Assembly: GCF_019186805.1 (NCBI RefSeq)
Contig: NZ_CP066783.1
Coordinates: 3,051,501 to 3,115,500, forward strand
Reading direction: 5' to 3'
DNA from: Comamonas fluminis
Lineage (GTDB): Bacteria > Pseudomonadota > Gammaproteobacteria > Burkholderiales > Burkholderiaceae_C
DNA: 64,000 nucleotides
Positions 34,754 to 44,784 of this stretch are shown here, piece after piece. The translations under genes were made by a program, and so were the position numbers. The notes beneath the pieces were generated by a model. The model made no database searches. It was not told the DNA's origin and was given only the letters and a program-made list of their open reading frames with translations. Every line of letters begins with the position of its first letter. Position 1 is the first letter of the stretch.

Positions 34754-36481
34754 GTGAATCAACCCACCCCCGCCATCGTTGCCCAGAGTGCCGTGCGCCG
34801 ACTGCCGCGCTGGGCATTGCTTTTACTTTGCCTGGCCTATGTGGTGCCGGGCTTTGTCATGCGCGGCCCCTGGCGGGCCAACGACATGGAGGCATTTGGC
34901 TATATGCGCGAAATGGTGCTGGGCCATACCTCCTGGCTGGCACCGCAGCTGTCAGGGTTGGCCCCCAGCATGGATGGCCTGCTGCCTTACTGGCTGGGCG
35001 CTATTTCACTGCAGGCGCTGGGCTGGCTGATCGGCCCGGAAATGGCTGCGCGCATTCCCTTCATCGCACTGCTGGTGCTGACGCTGGCCGCCACCTGGTG
35101 GGGCGCCTATTACCTGGCTCGCACACCGGGCGCCCAGCCTGTGGCCTTCGCCTTTGGCGGTGAAGCCCATCTGGTGGACTATTCCCGCGCCATGGCAGAC
35201 GCTGCCCTGCTGGCACTGGTCGCCTGTCTGGGTCTGGCCCAGCCCTCTCATGAAATCACCAGCTATGTCACCCAGCTAGGCTGCACGGCGCTGCTGTTTT
35301 TTGCGGCGGCCGCCATGGCCTACCACCCCTACAAGGCCGCCACAGCCATGGTCTTCGGCCTGCTGGGCATGAGCCTGAGTGGCGCGCCCACCATGTCGGT
35401 GATGTTTGGCGTTGCCACAAGCCTGATCGTCTTTACCCAGCGCAACTGGGGCGACAACGCAGGCCGCGTGCACCAGCAAGCTCGCATGTGGGCTGGCGCG
35501 TGGCTGATAGCGACAATCATTGGCGCTGCACTGACCACCGCTCTGGATCAGTGGAGCTGGCATCTGGTGGACTCCACCAAGGACAGCGGCGAGCTGCTGC
35601 AGATGCTGCTGTGGTTTTGCTGGCCCGCATGGCCGCTGGCACTTTGGACTGTCTGGGTCTGGCGCCGCCAGATCGCCGCACCCACCCACTATCCGCATCT
35701 GAGCATTGCCCTGCTCTTTGCCTTGCTGCCTGTCATTGCCTGCCTGAGCAGCCTGCCAGCAGACCGCGCCCTGCTGCTGGGCCTGCCAGCCATTGCAACA
35801 CTGGCCGCTTTTGCGCTGCCCACCTTCCGCCGCAGCATCAGCGCGCTGATTGACTGGTTCACCCTGCTCTTCTTCACCGCCGGGGCAATCGTCATCTGGG
35901 TGGTATGGCTGGCATTTCAGACAGGATATCCGCCCAAAATCGCTGCCAATATTGCGCGACTTGCTCCTCAATTTGAAGCAAGCGTTTCCTGGCCAGTTGT
36001 CATCGTGGCACTGCTTGCCACTGCAGGGTGGTTTGTGCTGGTGGCCTGGCGCACCTCGCGCAACCGCGCAGCCATCTGGAAAAGCCTGGTGCTGCCCGCA
36101 AGCGGTGCAACCCTGGGCTGGGTGCTGCTGTCCACCCTCTGGATGGCGCCGCTGGACCATGCCCGCAGCTATGAATTTCAGATGCAGCAGCTGGCTCAGA
36201 ACATGCAGCAAAACCACGCCAGCGGTTGCATGCTGACCTACGGCTTGGGCCGCGCTCAGATCGCCGCTGTGCGCTACTACACAAATACAGACACCGCCCT
36301 GCTGCGCCACAGCCCGCCTGGCCGCTGCAACTGGGCACTGGTCGATGCAGACCGCTGGGCTGGCGACCACAATCAGAAGCTGCGCCAGGGCTGGCGTGAG
36401 GTCTCGCGCATCACCCGTCTGTCGGGCAAAAAGGAAGTGCTGATCCTGCTGCAGCGCAGCGGCGCAACTGACAAGCCATGA
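34754..36481 (+). CDS. ArnT/PMT-like membrane glycosyltransferase
   Basis: The protein has 575 aa from a GTG at 34754 with AGGA about 8 nt upstream. It has many membrane spans (about 11-12) and the N-terminal loop VMRGPWRANDMEAFGYMREM with a conserved acidic site. This is the layout of ArnT and related polyisoprenyl-phosphate-sugar-dependent transferases of the inner membrane. ArnT moves aminoarabinose to lipid A; the sugar and acceptor here are unknown. No arn operon is adjacent. The stop overlaps the MATE gene start (ATGA), so the two are co-translated. Confidence 0.82.
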   Translation: MNQPTPAIVAQSAVRRLPRWALLLLCLAYVVPGFVMRGPWRANDMEAFGYMREMVLGHTSWLAPQLSGLAPSMDGLLPYWLGAISLQALGWLIGPEMAARIPFIALLVLTLAATWWGAYYLARTPGAQPVAFAFGGEAHLVDYSRAMADAALLALVACLGLAQPSHEITSYVTQLGCTALLFFAAAAMAYHPYKAATAMVFGLLGMSLSGAPTMSVMFGVATSLIVFTQRNWGDNAGRVHQQARMWAGAWLIATIIGAALTTALDQWSWHLVDSTKDSGELLQMLLWFCWPAWPLALWTVWVWRRQIAAPTHYPHLSIALLFALLPVIACLSSLPADRALLLGLPAIATLAAFALPTFRRSISALIDWFTLLFFTAGAIVIWVVWLAFQTGYPPKIAANIARLAPQFEASVSWPVVIVALLATAGWFVLVAWRTSRNRAAIWKSLVLPASGATLGWVLLSTLWMAPLDHARSYEFQMQQLAQNMQQNHASGCMLTYGLGRAQIAAVRYYTNTDTALLRHSPPGRCNWALVDADRWAGDHNQKLRQGWREVSRITRLSGKKEVLILLQRSGATDKP

Positions 36482-37836
36482 AGGCCGAGCTACAGCACAT
36501 AGGCCGCCATGCCGTCACGGTACTGGCCGGCCAGCTGGCGGTCATGGCCTTTGGCACGACCGACACCATCGTGGCCAGCCGCTATTCGCAGGATGCCGTG
36601 GCTGCACTCTCCGTGGGCTCTGCCATCTTCGTTAGCGTCTATGCCTCGCTGATGGGTATTTTCCAGGCCCTGCTGCCGCTGTGGTCCGAGCAGCGCGGTG
36701 CCGGCCAGCCACAGGCCATCGGCTACTCCCTGCGCCAGTCCATGTATCTGTGCCTGCTGGCCTGCGCACTGGGCATGTCCGTGCTGATGATGCCCGACGC
36801 CTTACTGCGCTGGACAGACGTGCCCCCCGAGATGCAGCAGGAAGTCAAACGCTATCTGTATGTGCTGGCCTGGGCGCTGCCGCCCTCGCTGCTGTTTCGC
36901 ATCTACAGCGCACTCAATCAGGCTCTGGGCCATCCCAAGCTGGTCACCTGGCTGCAGGTCATATCGCTGCTCATCAAGATACCGCTGTCCATCTGGTTCA
37001 CCTTTGGTGGCCTGGGCCTGAACCCCATGGGCGCCGTGGGCTGCGCGCTGGCAACGCTGGTTGTCAACTACACCATGTTTGGCGTGGCGCTGTGGCTGGT
37101 GCGCCATCAGGACCTTTACGCGCCACTGGCGCTGTGGACGCGCATGGAGCGGCCAGATACCGCCATGCTGGCCCGCTTCTGCAAACTGGGCATTCCTGCC
37201 GGTCTGGCGATTCTGGTGGAAGTCACCTCCTTCACGCTGATGGCGCTGTATGTGGCACGCCAGGGCTCGCTGTCCTCGGCCAGCCACCAGATTGCCGCCA
37301 ATCTCGCCGCCATTGCCTATATGTTTCCACTGTCTCTGGCCATTGCGGCCAGCGCCCGCGTCAGTTACTGGCGCGGCGCGGGTGACGAAGCACAGGCACG
37401 GCAGTTGATTTTTCAGTGTTTCAAGCTCTCAGCGCTAATGGGATGTGCGGTAGCAGCTACGCTTTTCATAGCGCGCAAACTGATTGTCGATATCTACACC
37501 GACTCGCCCCGGGTCATGGCAATGGGTTCATGGCTGCTGATCTGCGTGGCCACCTACCATGTGGCCGACTCTGTGCAGACCTACTGCATCTTTGTGCTGC
37601 GCAGCTACCGCATCACCGTCGCGCCGCTGATCATCTACAGCGTGCTGCTGTGGGGCGGCGGGCTGGGCCTGGGCTATGCGCTGGCTTATGTGTGGCAAGC
37701 CCCTGCCAGCTGGCATGACTGGCAGGCCACGCCCATGCCTTTCTGGGTCTGCAGCACTGCAGCCCTGTTTGTGACGGCTCTGGCCTTCAGCGCCATTTTG
37801 TTCAAGGTCATCAGGCCCGCTTCTGAGCAGGCCTGA
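36478..37836 (+). CDS. MATE family efflux transporter
   Basis: The protein has 452 aa with twelve predicted membrane helices. Family features include the opening HIGRHAVTVLAGQLAVMAFGTTDTIVASRYS and the repeat of this pattern in the second half (RFCKLGIPAGLAILVEVTSF). It is an Na+- or H+-coupled exporter in the NorM/DinF group, with unknown substrate (drugs or, given the coupled glycosyltransferase, a metabolite or lipid-linked sugar). It overlaps the upstream gene by 4 nt and is convergent with phoR, 19 bp apart, with no obvious terminator between. Confidence 0.9.
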   Translation: MKAELQHIGRHAVTVLAGQLAVMAFGTTDTIVASRYSQDAVAALSVGSAIFVSVYASLMGIFQALLPLWSEQRGAGQPQAIGYSLRQSMYLCLLACALGMSVLMMPDALLRWTDVPPEMQQEVKRYLYVLAWALPPSLLFRIYSALNQALGHPKLVTWLQVISLLIKIPLSIWFTFGGLGLNPMGAVGCALATLVVNYTMFGVALWLVRHQDLYAPLALWTRMERPDTAMLARFCKLGIPAGLAILVEVTSFTLMALYVARQGSLSSASHQIAANLAAIAYMFPLSLAIAASARVSYWRGAGDEAQARQLIFQCFKLSALMGCAVAATLFIARKLIVDIYTDSPRVMAMGSWLLICVATYHVADSVQTYCIFVLRSYRITVAPLIIYSVLLWGGGLGLGYALAYVWQAPASWHDWQATPMPFWVCSTAALFVTALAFSAILFKVIRPASEQA

Positions 37837-37855
37837 ACCGCCCCATCACACCACT

Positions 37856-39262
37856 TCAAGGCTGCGCTGCCGTAGACTGCAGCGCAGGCACTGCAGCGGC
37901 GGCACGAACACGGTTTGCGGGCAGCGTCACTGCAAACTCCGAGCCCTGACCCTGCTCGCTTTGAATGCTGAGCACCGCACCATGGCGCTGCAGCACATGC
38001 TTGACGATGGCCAGCCCCAGCCCGGTACCACCGGTATCGCGAGAGCGGCTGCGGTCCACGCGGTAAAAGCGTTCCGTCAGTCGCGCCACATGCTTGGGGT
38101 CAATGCCCAGGCCTGAATCCTTGACGGCAAAGCGGGCCGAGCCATCTGGCAGGCGCTGCCAGCTCACATCAATGCGCCCACCCGCCGGGGTGTAGCGCAT
38201 GGCATTGGCCAGCAGATTCGAAAATGCACTGTGCAGCTCGGCACTAGCACCAGCCACTTCACCCGCCTGGGCCAGAGATGCCTCATCCGGAAAATGCAAG
38301 GCATGTGGCTTGCCCTGCTTGCGCGTCAGCGTCACCGACAGGCCACGCGCCTCGTTCTCGCAGCGCTTGAGCAGTTGCGCCACCGACATCCAGTCCGTAT
38401 TGCTGGGGGGTGGACTGCCCTCCAGACGGGACAGTGTGAGCAAGTCCTCCACCAGATGCTGCATGCGCTCGGCCTGCTGTGACATCAGCTCCAGATAGCG
38501 TTTGCGCTCATCCACCTCCAGAGGCAGGGTCTGCAGCGTTTCCACAAAGCCCGCCAGCACCGTCAAAGGCGTGCGAATTTCGTGCGAAACATTGGCCACA
38601 AAGTCGCGGCGCATGGCCTCGGCCTGCTCCACCGCCGTCACATCGCGGGCCAGCAGCAGCTTGCGTCCTTCGCCATAACCGTACAGCTGCACCGACAGTT
38701 TGACGGGACGCGAGGCCGTGCTTTCACGGCCAGCCATGACCAGGTCATGCGTGAAATCCTGCGCCGCAAAATAGGCACTGAACTGCGGGTCGCGCACCAG
38801 ATTGCCAATGCTTTGCAGAACATCGCGCTCCGCATCAAAACCGAACTGCCGCGCAGAGATCTGGTTGCACCACTCGATACGGCCTTGCGCATCCAGCAGC
38901 ACCACACCATTCGGGCTGGCCTGCAGTGCCGACAAGATATCGTTGAGCCGCTGATCGCCCTGCTGGGCTTGCTGGACGGTCTGACGAATCCAGCGGCGCA
39001 TGCGCACGCTGGCTTCACCCCAGATGCCGGACAGATCAGGGGCACCATCCAGACTGGACTGACGCAGCCAGCTCAGCAAACGTGCGCCATTCCAGCTATC
39101 AACCAGCCACCAGATCCAGCCGCCAAGCAAGGCCCCCAGCGCCGCGGCCAAGCACTGCGGCGCAGCACCTGCCTCCGGATGGATCGCATAGCTCCACACC
39201 GCCCACACCACCAGCGCTGCTGCTATCTGAGAGGCCAGCAAACGAAATCCACGCCACCCCAT
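37856..39262 (-). CDS. phoR: Phosphate regulon sensor histidine kinase PhoR
   Basis: The protein has 468 aa. N-terminal membrane segments (about 8-50) are followed by a PAS domain (GVVLLDAQGRIEWCN, about 115-215), HisKA with His in NVSHEIRTPLTVLAG (about 228) and HATPase (SNLLANAMRYTPAGG, GLGIDPKH, TGLGLAIVKH). It phosphorylates PhoB under phosphate limitation, gated by PstSCAB and PhoU. It is the last gene of the pst-pho unit. The gap to phoB is 78 bp. The C-terminal tail (about 20 aa) is Ala-rich. Confidence 0.96.
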   Translation of the reverse strand: MGWRGFRLLASQIAAALVVWAVWSYAIHPEAGAAPQCLAAALGALLGGWIWWLVDSWNGARLLSWLRQSSLDGAPDLSGIWGEASVRMRRWIRQTVQQAQQGDQRLNDILSALQASPNGVVLLDAQGRIEWCNQISARQFGFDAERDVLQSIGNLVRDPQFSAYFAAQDFTHDLVMAGRESTASRPVKLSVQLYGYGEGRKLLLARDVTAVEQAEAMRRDFVANVSHEIRTPLTVLAGFVETLQTLPLEVDERKRYLELMSQQAERMQHLVEDLLTLSRLEGSPPPSNTDWMSVAQLLKRCENEARGLSVTLTRKQGKPHALHFPDEASLAQAGEVAGASAELHSAFSNLLANAMRYTPAGGRIDVSWQRLPDGSARFAVKDSGLGIDPKHVARLTERFYRVDRSRSRDTGGTGLGLAIVKHVLQRHGAVLSIQSEQGQGSEFAVTLPANRVRAAAAVPALQSTAAQP

Positions 39263-39340
39263 ATCGAACTTTCTTGTGATTTTTATGCAACCCCGGCATG
39301 TGCAGGCCGGGACATGGCAGGAGCTGCGCTGACTGGCCGA

Positions 39341-40036
39341 TCAGGCCAGCGCCTGGGCGCTGAAGCGATAGCCTGCACCGCGCACGGTTTCAATCAGCGT
39401 GCCAGCGACGCCCAGAGATTCCCGCAAACGCTTGACGTGCACATCGACAGTGCGCTCTTCGATGAACACATGGTCGCCCCAGACCTTGTCCAGCAACTGG
39501 GCACGGCTGTGCACACGCTCGGGGTGCTTCATCAGATAGTTAAGCAGCTTGAACTCGGTGGGGCCGATCTTGAGCAGATCACCCTGCCAGCTCACGCGGT
39601 GGGCTGCTGCGTCCAGCACCAGCTCGCCAATGCTGACCTTGTCCTGCACCTGCTCGGGTGCGCGGCGACGCAGCACGGCGCGAATGCGCGCCAGCAGCTC
39701 CTGCGTGGAAAACGGCTTGGTGATGTAGTCGTCAGCACCCGCATCCAAGCCAGCCACCTTATCGGGTTCATCACCGCGTGCTGTCAGCATCAGAATGGGA
39801 ACCGCCTTGGTGCGGCTGTCTGCGCGCCATTTGCGCGCCAGAGTCAGGCCACTGGCGCCCGGCAGCATCCAGTCCAGCAAAATCACCTCGGGCAAGACTG
39901 CATCCAGCTCACGCTGCGCAGAAACACCGTCCTCTGCCCAGACGGGCTGAAAACCGTTATGCCTCAGATTGACCGCAATCAACTCTGCAATCGCGGGTTC
40001 GTCCTCCACGATGAGGACCATGGGCATCTTCTTCAT
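39341..40036 (-). CDS. phoB: Phosphate regulon response regulator PhoB
   Basis: The protein has 231 aa. Receiver domain 1-125 has the acidic pocket (VEDEP), phospho-Asp in ILLDWMLPGASG and Lys in YITKPFSTQEL. A winged-helix OmpR-type DNA-binding domain lies at about 135-230 (LKIGPTEFKLLNYLMKHPERV...RTVDVHVKRLRESL). It binds Pho boxes such as those found upstream of pstS and ppk in this window. AGGAGG lies 10 nt before the ATG. It is directly after phoU (20 nt). Confidence 0.97.
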   Translation of the reverse strand: MKKMPMVLIVEDEPAIAELIAVNLRHNGFQPVWAEDGVSAQRELDAVLPEVILLDWMLPGASGLTLARKWRADSRTKAVPILMLTARGDEPDKVAGLDAGADDYITKPFSTQELLARIRAVLRRRAPEQVQDKVSIGELVLDAAAHRVSWQGDLLKIGPTEFKLLNYLMKHPERVHSRAQLLDKVWGDHVFIEERTVDVHVKRLRESLGVAGTLIETVRGAGYRFSAQALA

Positions 40037-40056
40037 CCCTGGAATGCCTCCTCTGC

Positions 40057-40758
40057 TTACAGCACGGCAGATTCAATATCTGCCATGGTCTGGTGACGCA
40101 CATCCTTGCCTTCAACCAGATAGATGATCAGCTCGGCCACGTTCTTGGAATGGTCGCCAATACGCTCGATGGCCTTGGCCAAGAATAGCAAGTCCAGGCT
40201 GGCCGAGATGGTGCGCGGGTCTTCCATCATGTAGGTGATGAGCTTGCGTACAAAGCCGTCAAACTCGTCATCGATCAGATCGTCTTCCTTGAGGATGGCA
40301 ACAGCCGCCTTGGTGTCCAGGCGGGCAAATGCATCCAGCGTCTTGCGCAGCAGCTCGGAGGCCATTTGCGCAGCCACGCGCAGCTCACCGCTGGGCAGAG
40401 AGCGGGCTGCGCCGCTTTCAATGATGGACTTGACCATGCGGGCCATCTTGCAGGCCTCGTCGCCCATGCGCTCTAGGTTGGCCGTTGCCTTGGAGAAGGC
40501 GATCAGCAAGCGCAGGTCACGCGCTGTGGGCTGACGACGGGCGATGATGGAGGAAAGCTCGTGGTCAATCTCCACTTCCATGGCATTGACACGATTTTCC
40601 GTCGCCACCACCTCATCCACAGCCTCGCGGCTGAAGCTGGTGAGCGAGTAAACGGCATTGCGAATCTGCGACTCGACCAGGCCACCCAGCTCCATCACGC
40701 GGGCAGAAACACGGTTGAGTTCAGTATCGAACTGGCTGGAGAGATGTTTTTCTGTCAT
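40057..40758 (-). CDS. phoU: Phosphate signalling protein PhoU
   Basis: The protein has 233 aa. It is two three-helix bundles with the repeated metal-site motifs (the first bundle has ENRVNAMEVEID, and the second has FLAKAIERIGDHSKN). It links the PstSCAB transporter to PhoR and keeps the Pho regulon off when phosphate is plentiful. It is the fifth gene of pstSCAB-phoU-phoBR. The 135-bp gap to pstB holds a family A repeat. Confidence 0.96.
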   Translation of the reverse strand: MTEKHLSSQFDTELNRVSARVMELGGLVESQIRNAVYSLTSFSREAVDEVVATENRVNAMEVEIDHELSSIIARRQPTARDLRLLIAFSKATANLERMGDEACKMARMVKSIIESGAARSLPSGELRVAAQMASELLRKTLDAFARLDTKAAVAILKEDDLIDDEFDGFVRKLITYMMEDPRTISASLDLLFLAKAIERIGDHSKNVAELIIYLVEGKDVRHQTMADIESAVL

Positions 40759-40822
40759 TGCTTTTTCTTTCTCGATGATTCAGGACCTGACACTTGCCCC
40801 ACACAACCTGGGTGCGAGACAG

Positions 40823-40892
40823 CCAGCAAGGGCCGCCCGCAGCAAAGGCTGTCGCCCCCTTTCAGGGGAAGCCGCGCAGCGGCTCAGGGAGG
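40823..40892 (-). repeat. GC-rich dispersed repeat (family A) directly after pstB
   Basis: On the coding strand: CCTCCCTGAGCCGCTGCGCG, then CCCCTGAAAGGGGGCGACAG, then GGGCGGCCC and TTGCTG. The same blocks follow ybaB. It begins 1 nt after the pstB stop, inside the pst-pho operon. Confidence 0.8.
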
Positions 40893-40893
40893 T

Positions 40894-41670
40894 TTAGCCA
40901 AACCTGCCTGTGATGTAGTCCTCGGTTTCCTTGCGCTCGGGCTTGAAGAACATTTTTTCAGTTTCACCGAATTCCATCAGATCGCCCAGATACATGTAAG
41001 CGGTGTAATCGCTGCAACGCGCGGCCTGCTGCATGTTGTGGGTCACGATGACCACGGTGTATTCGTCCTTGAGTTCAGCAATCAGCTCTTCGATCTTGGA
41101 AGTCGAGATCGGATCCAGTGCCGAGCAAGGCTCGTCCAGCAGCAGAACTTCAGGCTTGATGGCAATGCCGCGCGCAATGCACAGACGCTGCTGCTGGCCG
41201 CCGGACAGGCCGGAGCCCGTCTGGTTGAGCTTGTCCTTGACTTCATTCCACAGAGCCGCCTTGCGCAGCGCCCACTCCACGCGGTCGTCCATATCGGAAG
41301 AGTTCAGGTTCTCGAACAGCTTCACGCCAAAGGCGATGTTGTCGTAGATGGACATGGGGAATGGCGTGGGCTTCTGAAACACCATGCCCACCTTGGCACG
41401 GATCAGCGCCACATCCTGCTTGCTGGTCAGCAGGTTTTCGCCGTCCAGCAGAATCTGGCCTTCAGCGCGCTGCTCGGGATAGAGCTCGAACATGCGGTTG
41501 AAAGTGCGCAGCAGCGTGGACTTGCCACAGCCCGATGGGCCGATAAAGGCCGTAACCTTTTTTTCGGGAATGTCGAGGTTGATGTTCTTGAGTGCGTGGA
41601 ACTTGCCGTAATAGAAGTTCAGGTCACGCACGGACAACTTGGAGTTGGCAGAAACAGTGGTTGCAGTCAT
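40894..41670 (-). CDS. pstB: Phosphate ABC transporter ATP-binding protein PstB
   Basis: The protein has 258 aa. It has Walker [10 protein letters not shown], the signature [16 protein letters not shown], Walker [13 protein letters not shown] and the H-loop [10 protein letters not shown] PstB-specific [15 protein letters not shown] follows Walker A. It powers high-affinity phosphate uptake. The start is an ATG 17 nt after pstA. Confidence 0.98.
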   Translation of the reverse strand: MTATTVSANSKLSVRDLNFYYGKFHALKNINLDIPEKKVTAFIGPSGCGKSTLLRTFNRMFELYPEQRAEGQILLDGENLLTSKQDVALIRAKVGMVFQKPTPFPMSIYDNIAFGVKLFENLNSSDMDDRVEWALRKAALWNEVKDKLNQTGSGLSGGQQQRLCIARGIAIKPEVLLLDEPCSALDPISTSKIEELIAELKDEYTVVIVTHNMQQAARCSDYTAYMYLGDLMEFGETEKMFFKPERKETEDYITGRFG

Positions 41671-41687
41671 GGTCTTGAACTCTCGAA

Positions 41688-42578
41688 TTACTTTTGGCGA
41701 GTGATGAAGCGAGCCAGAATATTCAGGCCCAGCACAGCCACGGTGATCAGGAACACACCGGCCCAGGCCAGTTGCTGCCAGTTCTCATATGGGCTCATTG
41801 CAAATTTGAAGATGGTCACGGGCAGACTTGCCATGGGCTTGGTCATGTCCGCATTCCAGAACTGATTGTTCAGCGCAGTAAACAGCAGCGGAGCAGTTTC
41901 ACCGGCGATACGGGCCACCGCCAGCAGCACACCGGTAATCACACCAGCGCGTGCAGCGCGCAAGGTCACCATGGTGATGACTTTCCACTTGGGCGTGCCC
42001 AGTGCGTAAGCCGCTTCACGCAGGCTGGCAGGCACCAGCACCAGCATGTTTTCCGTGGTGCGAATGACCACGGGAATCACGATCAGCGCCAGTGCAATCA
42101 CGCCAGCCATGCCCGAAAAGCTTTTGAAGCGCACCACCACCACGGTGTAGACAAACAGGCCGATGACGATGGATGGCGCCGACAGCAGAATGTCGTTGAC
42201 AAAGCGGGTGACGGAAGCCAGCCAGCCGCGCTTGTCATATTCGGCCAGATACACGCCAGCCATGATGCCGATGGGCGTGCCGACAAACGTGGCCAGTGCC
42301 ACCATCATCAGCGAGCCCCAGATCGCATTGGCAATACCGCCCTCTTCGTTGGGCGGCGGAGTCATCTGCGAGAACAGCGCGAAGTTCAGTCCACCCACGC
42401 CCTGGCGAATGGTTTCCCACAGAATCCACACCAGCCAGAACACGCCAAACACCATGGCGGCCATGGACAGGGTCAGGGCAACCTGGTTGAGGCGCTTGCG
42501 CTTGTTGTATTTAGCCTGGCGCACAGCCGCCAGATCCGCAGCATTGAGCATCTTGGTAGAAGTAGAGGTCGAGTTCAC
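41688..42578 (-). CDS. pstA: Phosphate ABC transporter permease PstA
   Basis: The protein has 296 aa with six membrane spans. It has the EAA-type loop [23 protein letters not shown] facing PstB. The start is a GTG overlapping the pstC stop (GTGA), implying coupled translation and 1:1 permease subunits. Confidence 0.97.
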   Translation of the reverse strand: MNSTSTSTKMLNAADLAAVRQAKYNKRKRLNQVALTLSMAAMVFGVFWLVWILWETIRQGVGGLNFALFSQMTPPPNEEGGIANAIWGSLMMVALATFVGTPIGIMAGVYLAEYDKRGWLASVTRFVNDILLSAPSIVIGLFVYTVVVVRFKSFSGMAGVIALALIVIPVVIRTTENMLVLVPASLREAAYALGTPKWKVITMVTLRAARAGVITGVLLAVARIAGETAPLLFTALNNQFWNADMTKPMASLPVTIFKFAMSPYENWQQLAWAGVFLITVAVLGLNILARFITRQK

Positions 42579-43597
42579 GAACGTGCTCCCTCGTTCTTTT
42601 GCAGGCGGTTGAGCAATACCTTGGACATTGCCAGCACCACAAAGGTGATGAAGAACAGAACCAGGCCCAGGTAAATCAGCGATGCCTGGTGCAGGCCTTC
42701 GCCCGCTTCGGCAAATTCGTTCGCCAGCGCAGATGTGATGCTGTTGGCAGCCTCGAACACGGACAGCGAATTGAGCTGGTTCATATTGCCGATCACAAAG
42801 GTCACCGCCATGGTTTCACCCAGCGCGCGGCCCAGACCCAGCATGACCCCACCCAGCACACCCGTCTTGGTATAAGGCAGAACCACTTTCCAGACGACTT
42901 CCCAGGTGGTGGAACCCAGACCGTAGGCCGATTCCTTGAGCAGCGCCGGGGTCACTTCAAACACATCGCGCATCACCGAAGCAATGAACGGGATGATCAT
43001 GATGGCCAGGATGATGCCGGCAGACAGGATACCGATACCCACGGGAGGACCGGAGACAAACGCCCCCAGGTAAGGCACGCCCGTCAGCAGGTTCTGCAAA
43101 GGCTGCTGAACATAGGTGGCCAGCACAGGGCCGAACACCATCAGGCCCCACATGCCATAAACAATGGAAGGAACGGCGGCCAGCAATTCAATGGCAGTGC
43201 CCAGAGGGCGCTTGAGCCAGGCTGGCGAGAGTTCCGTCAGAAACAGGGCAATGCCAAAGCTCACAGGCACTGCAATGATGAGCGCGATGGCCGATGTAGC
43301 CAGCGTGCCGTAAATCATGACCAGACCGCCGTACTGATCCTGCACAGGATCCCAGACGCTGCTGGTCAGAAAGCCCAGACCGTACTCAGTGATGGCAGGC
43401 CAGGCACCAAAAATCAGCGAGACCATGATGGCCACGAGCAGCGCCAGCGTCAAAACCGCTGCACTGCGAGCCAGGCCACCAAACAAACGATCCGCCAGAC
43501 GGCCCGAGATCATCGGGGCACGTGGCGGAGAAGGAGAGCGTCGCTTGGCGGCATCGTTGGAGGCTGCCAGCGAACTGGAGGGCGACGTAGTGGACAC
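42575..43597 (-). CDS. pstC: Phosphate ABC transporter permease PstC
   Basis: The protein has 340 aa from a GTG at 43597 with AAAGG upstream. It has about six membrane spans after a basic, Ser/Pro-rich N-terminal tail. The EAA loop is [23 protein letters not shown]. It pairs with PstA to form the phosphate channel. It is separated from pstS by a strong hairpin (43636-43662). Confidence 0.97.
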   Translation of the reverse strand: MSTTSPSSSLAASNDAAKRRSPSPPRAPMISGRLADRLFGGLARSAAVLTLALLVAIMVSLIFGAWPAITEYGLGFLTSSVWDPVQDQYGGLVMIYGTLATSAIALIIAVPVSFGIALFLTELSPAWLKRPLGTAIELLAAVPSIVYGMWGLMVFGPVLATYVQQPLQNLLTGVPYLGAFVSGPPVGIGILSAGIILAIMIIPFIASVMRDVFEVTPALLKESAYGLGSTTWEVVWKVVLPYTKTGVLGGVMLGLGRALGETMAVTFVIGNMNQLNSLSVFEAANSITSALANEFAEAGEGLHQASLIYLGLVLFFITFVVLAMSKVLLNRLQKNEGARS

Positions 43598-43635
43598 GTG
43601 AGCGCCTTTATTCGCAAAGGGTTGAACGAAGTGAC

Positions 43636-43662
43636 CAGGGTGCCGTCCGGCACGGCACCCTG
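43636..43662 (-). promoter_or_regulatory. Strong hairpin between pstS and pstC
   Basis: CAGGGTGCCG (43636-43645) pairs perfectly with CGGCACCCTG (43653-43662), ten GC-rich pairs with a 7-nt loop, and no T-run after it on the minus strand. It probably protects or partly ends the pstS message so that the binding protein is made in excess over the permease. Confidence 0.6.
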
Positions 43663-43673
43663 TTACTTACCAA

Positions 43674-44705
43674 TTAGTGGGAAACAGCTTTGCCAGCGGT
43701 GTCCTTGATTTCACCCCAGGACTTGTAGATCACGTTCTTGACAGCGTCAGGCATGGGCACGTAGTCCAGATCTGCAGCAGTCTTGTCGCCTTGCTTGTAA
43801 GCCCAGTCAAAGAACTTCAGCGAAGCAGTGGCCTGAGCAGGCTTGTCCTGGCTCTTGTGCATCAGGATGAAGGTTGCCGAGGTGATGGGCCAGGCGTTCT
43901 TGCCAGGCTGGTTGGTCAGGATCTGATAGAAGCTCTTGGCCCAGTCAGCACCAGCAGCAGCGGCCTTGAAGGTTTCGTCATCAGGAGAGACGTAAGCGCC
44001 ATCCTTGTTCTGCAGCTGTGCGAATGTCAGCTTGTTTTGCTTGACATAGGCGTACTCCACATAACCGATGGAGTTAGGCAGACGGCCCACGAAAGCGGCC
44101 ACGCCTTCGTTACCCTTGCCGCCGGCGCCTGTGGGCCAGTTCACAGCCTTGCCCTCACCCACTTTTTCCTTCCACTCGGCATTCACCTTGGAGAGGTAGT
44201 TGGTGAAACCAAAAGTGGTGCCAGAGCCATCAGCGCGGCGCACGGGAGCGATTGTTGCGTCAGGCAGTGCCACACCGGGGTTCAGCGCTGTGATGGCTGC
44301 ATCATTCCACTTGGTGATCTTGCCCAGATAGATGTCACCCAGAACCTGGCCTGACAGCTTCAGCTGACCAGGAGCCACGCCCTTGATGTTGACCACGGGC
44401 ACAATGCCGCCGATCACGGTGGGGAACTGCACCAGGCCCTTCTTGGCCAGTTCGTCGTCTTTCAGAGGCTCATCGGAAGCACCGAAGTCCACGGTCTTGG
44501 CTTCAATCTGCTTGACGCCAGCGCTGGAGCCCACGGATTGGTAGTTGATTTTGACGCCGGTAGCCTTGTGGTAGTCAGCGGCCCACTTGGAGTACAAAGG
44601 GGCGGGGAAGCTCGCACCAGCGCCAGTGGCTTCCTGGCTTGCGTGTGCCATACCGGCAGCAGACAGAGCGGTAGCCACCAGAACGTGAATCAGAGACAAC
44701 TTCAT
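43674..44705 (-). CDS. pstS: Periplasmic phosphate-binding protein PstS
   Basis: The protein has 343 aa from the ATG at 44705 ([22 protein letters not shown], a Sec signal cleaved after AHA). The mature start [20 protein letters not shown] and later [22 protein letters not shown] and [15 protein letters not shown] provide the phosphate-contacting Ser/Thr/Asp/Arg residues. It captures phosphate for PstCAB. It is first gene of the pst-pho operon, with a Pho box 54-71 nt upstream. Confidence 0.97.
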   Translation of the reverse strand: MKLSLIHVLVATALSAAGMAHASQEATGAGASFPAPLYSKWAADYHKATGVKINYQSVGSSAGVKQIEAKTVDFGASDEPLKDDELAKKGLVQFPTVIGGIVPVVNIKGVAPGQLKLSGQVLGDIYLGKITKWNDAAITALNPGVALPDATIAPVRRADGSGTTFGFTNYLSKVNAEWKEKVGEGKAVNWPTGAGGKGNEGVAAFVGRLPNSIGYVEYAYVKQNKLTFAQLQNKDGAYVSPDDETFKAAAAGADWAKSFYQILTNQPGKNAWPITSATFILMHKSQDKPAQATASLKFFDWAYKQGDKTAADLDYVPMPDAVKNVIYKSWGEIKDTAGKAVSH

Positions 44706-44758
44706 GAAACGACCTTTAAGGGTTGGAAGATTCGATGGGTGGACTGTAAAAACCATTT

Positions 44759-44776
44759 ATGACAGCGTTGTGACAC
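44759..44776 (-). promoter_or_regulatory. Pho box upstream of pstS
   Basis: On the minus strand GTGTCAC, AACG, CTGTCAT: two 7-bp half-sites with 11-bp spacing, close to the CTGTCAT-N4-CTGTCAT consensus. Expected PhoB site for the pst-pho operon. Confidence 0.75.
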
Positions 44777-44784
44777 AAACATTT

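Noticed and set aside
37411..37475. Repeat-like stretch inside the MATE gene (AAGCTCTCAGCGCTAATG, AGCAGCTACGC)
   Set aside because: It recalls family B, but the encoded residues form an ordinary membrane helix expected in this part of a MATE protein, and no extra length is seen.
38582..40096. 504-aa open frame opposite phoR/phoB
   Set aside because: It spans two conserved genes and their gap on the other strand, with no recognisable protein features.
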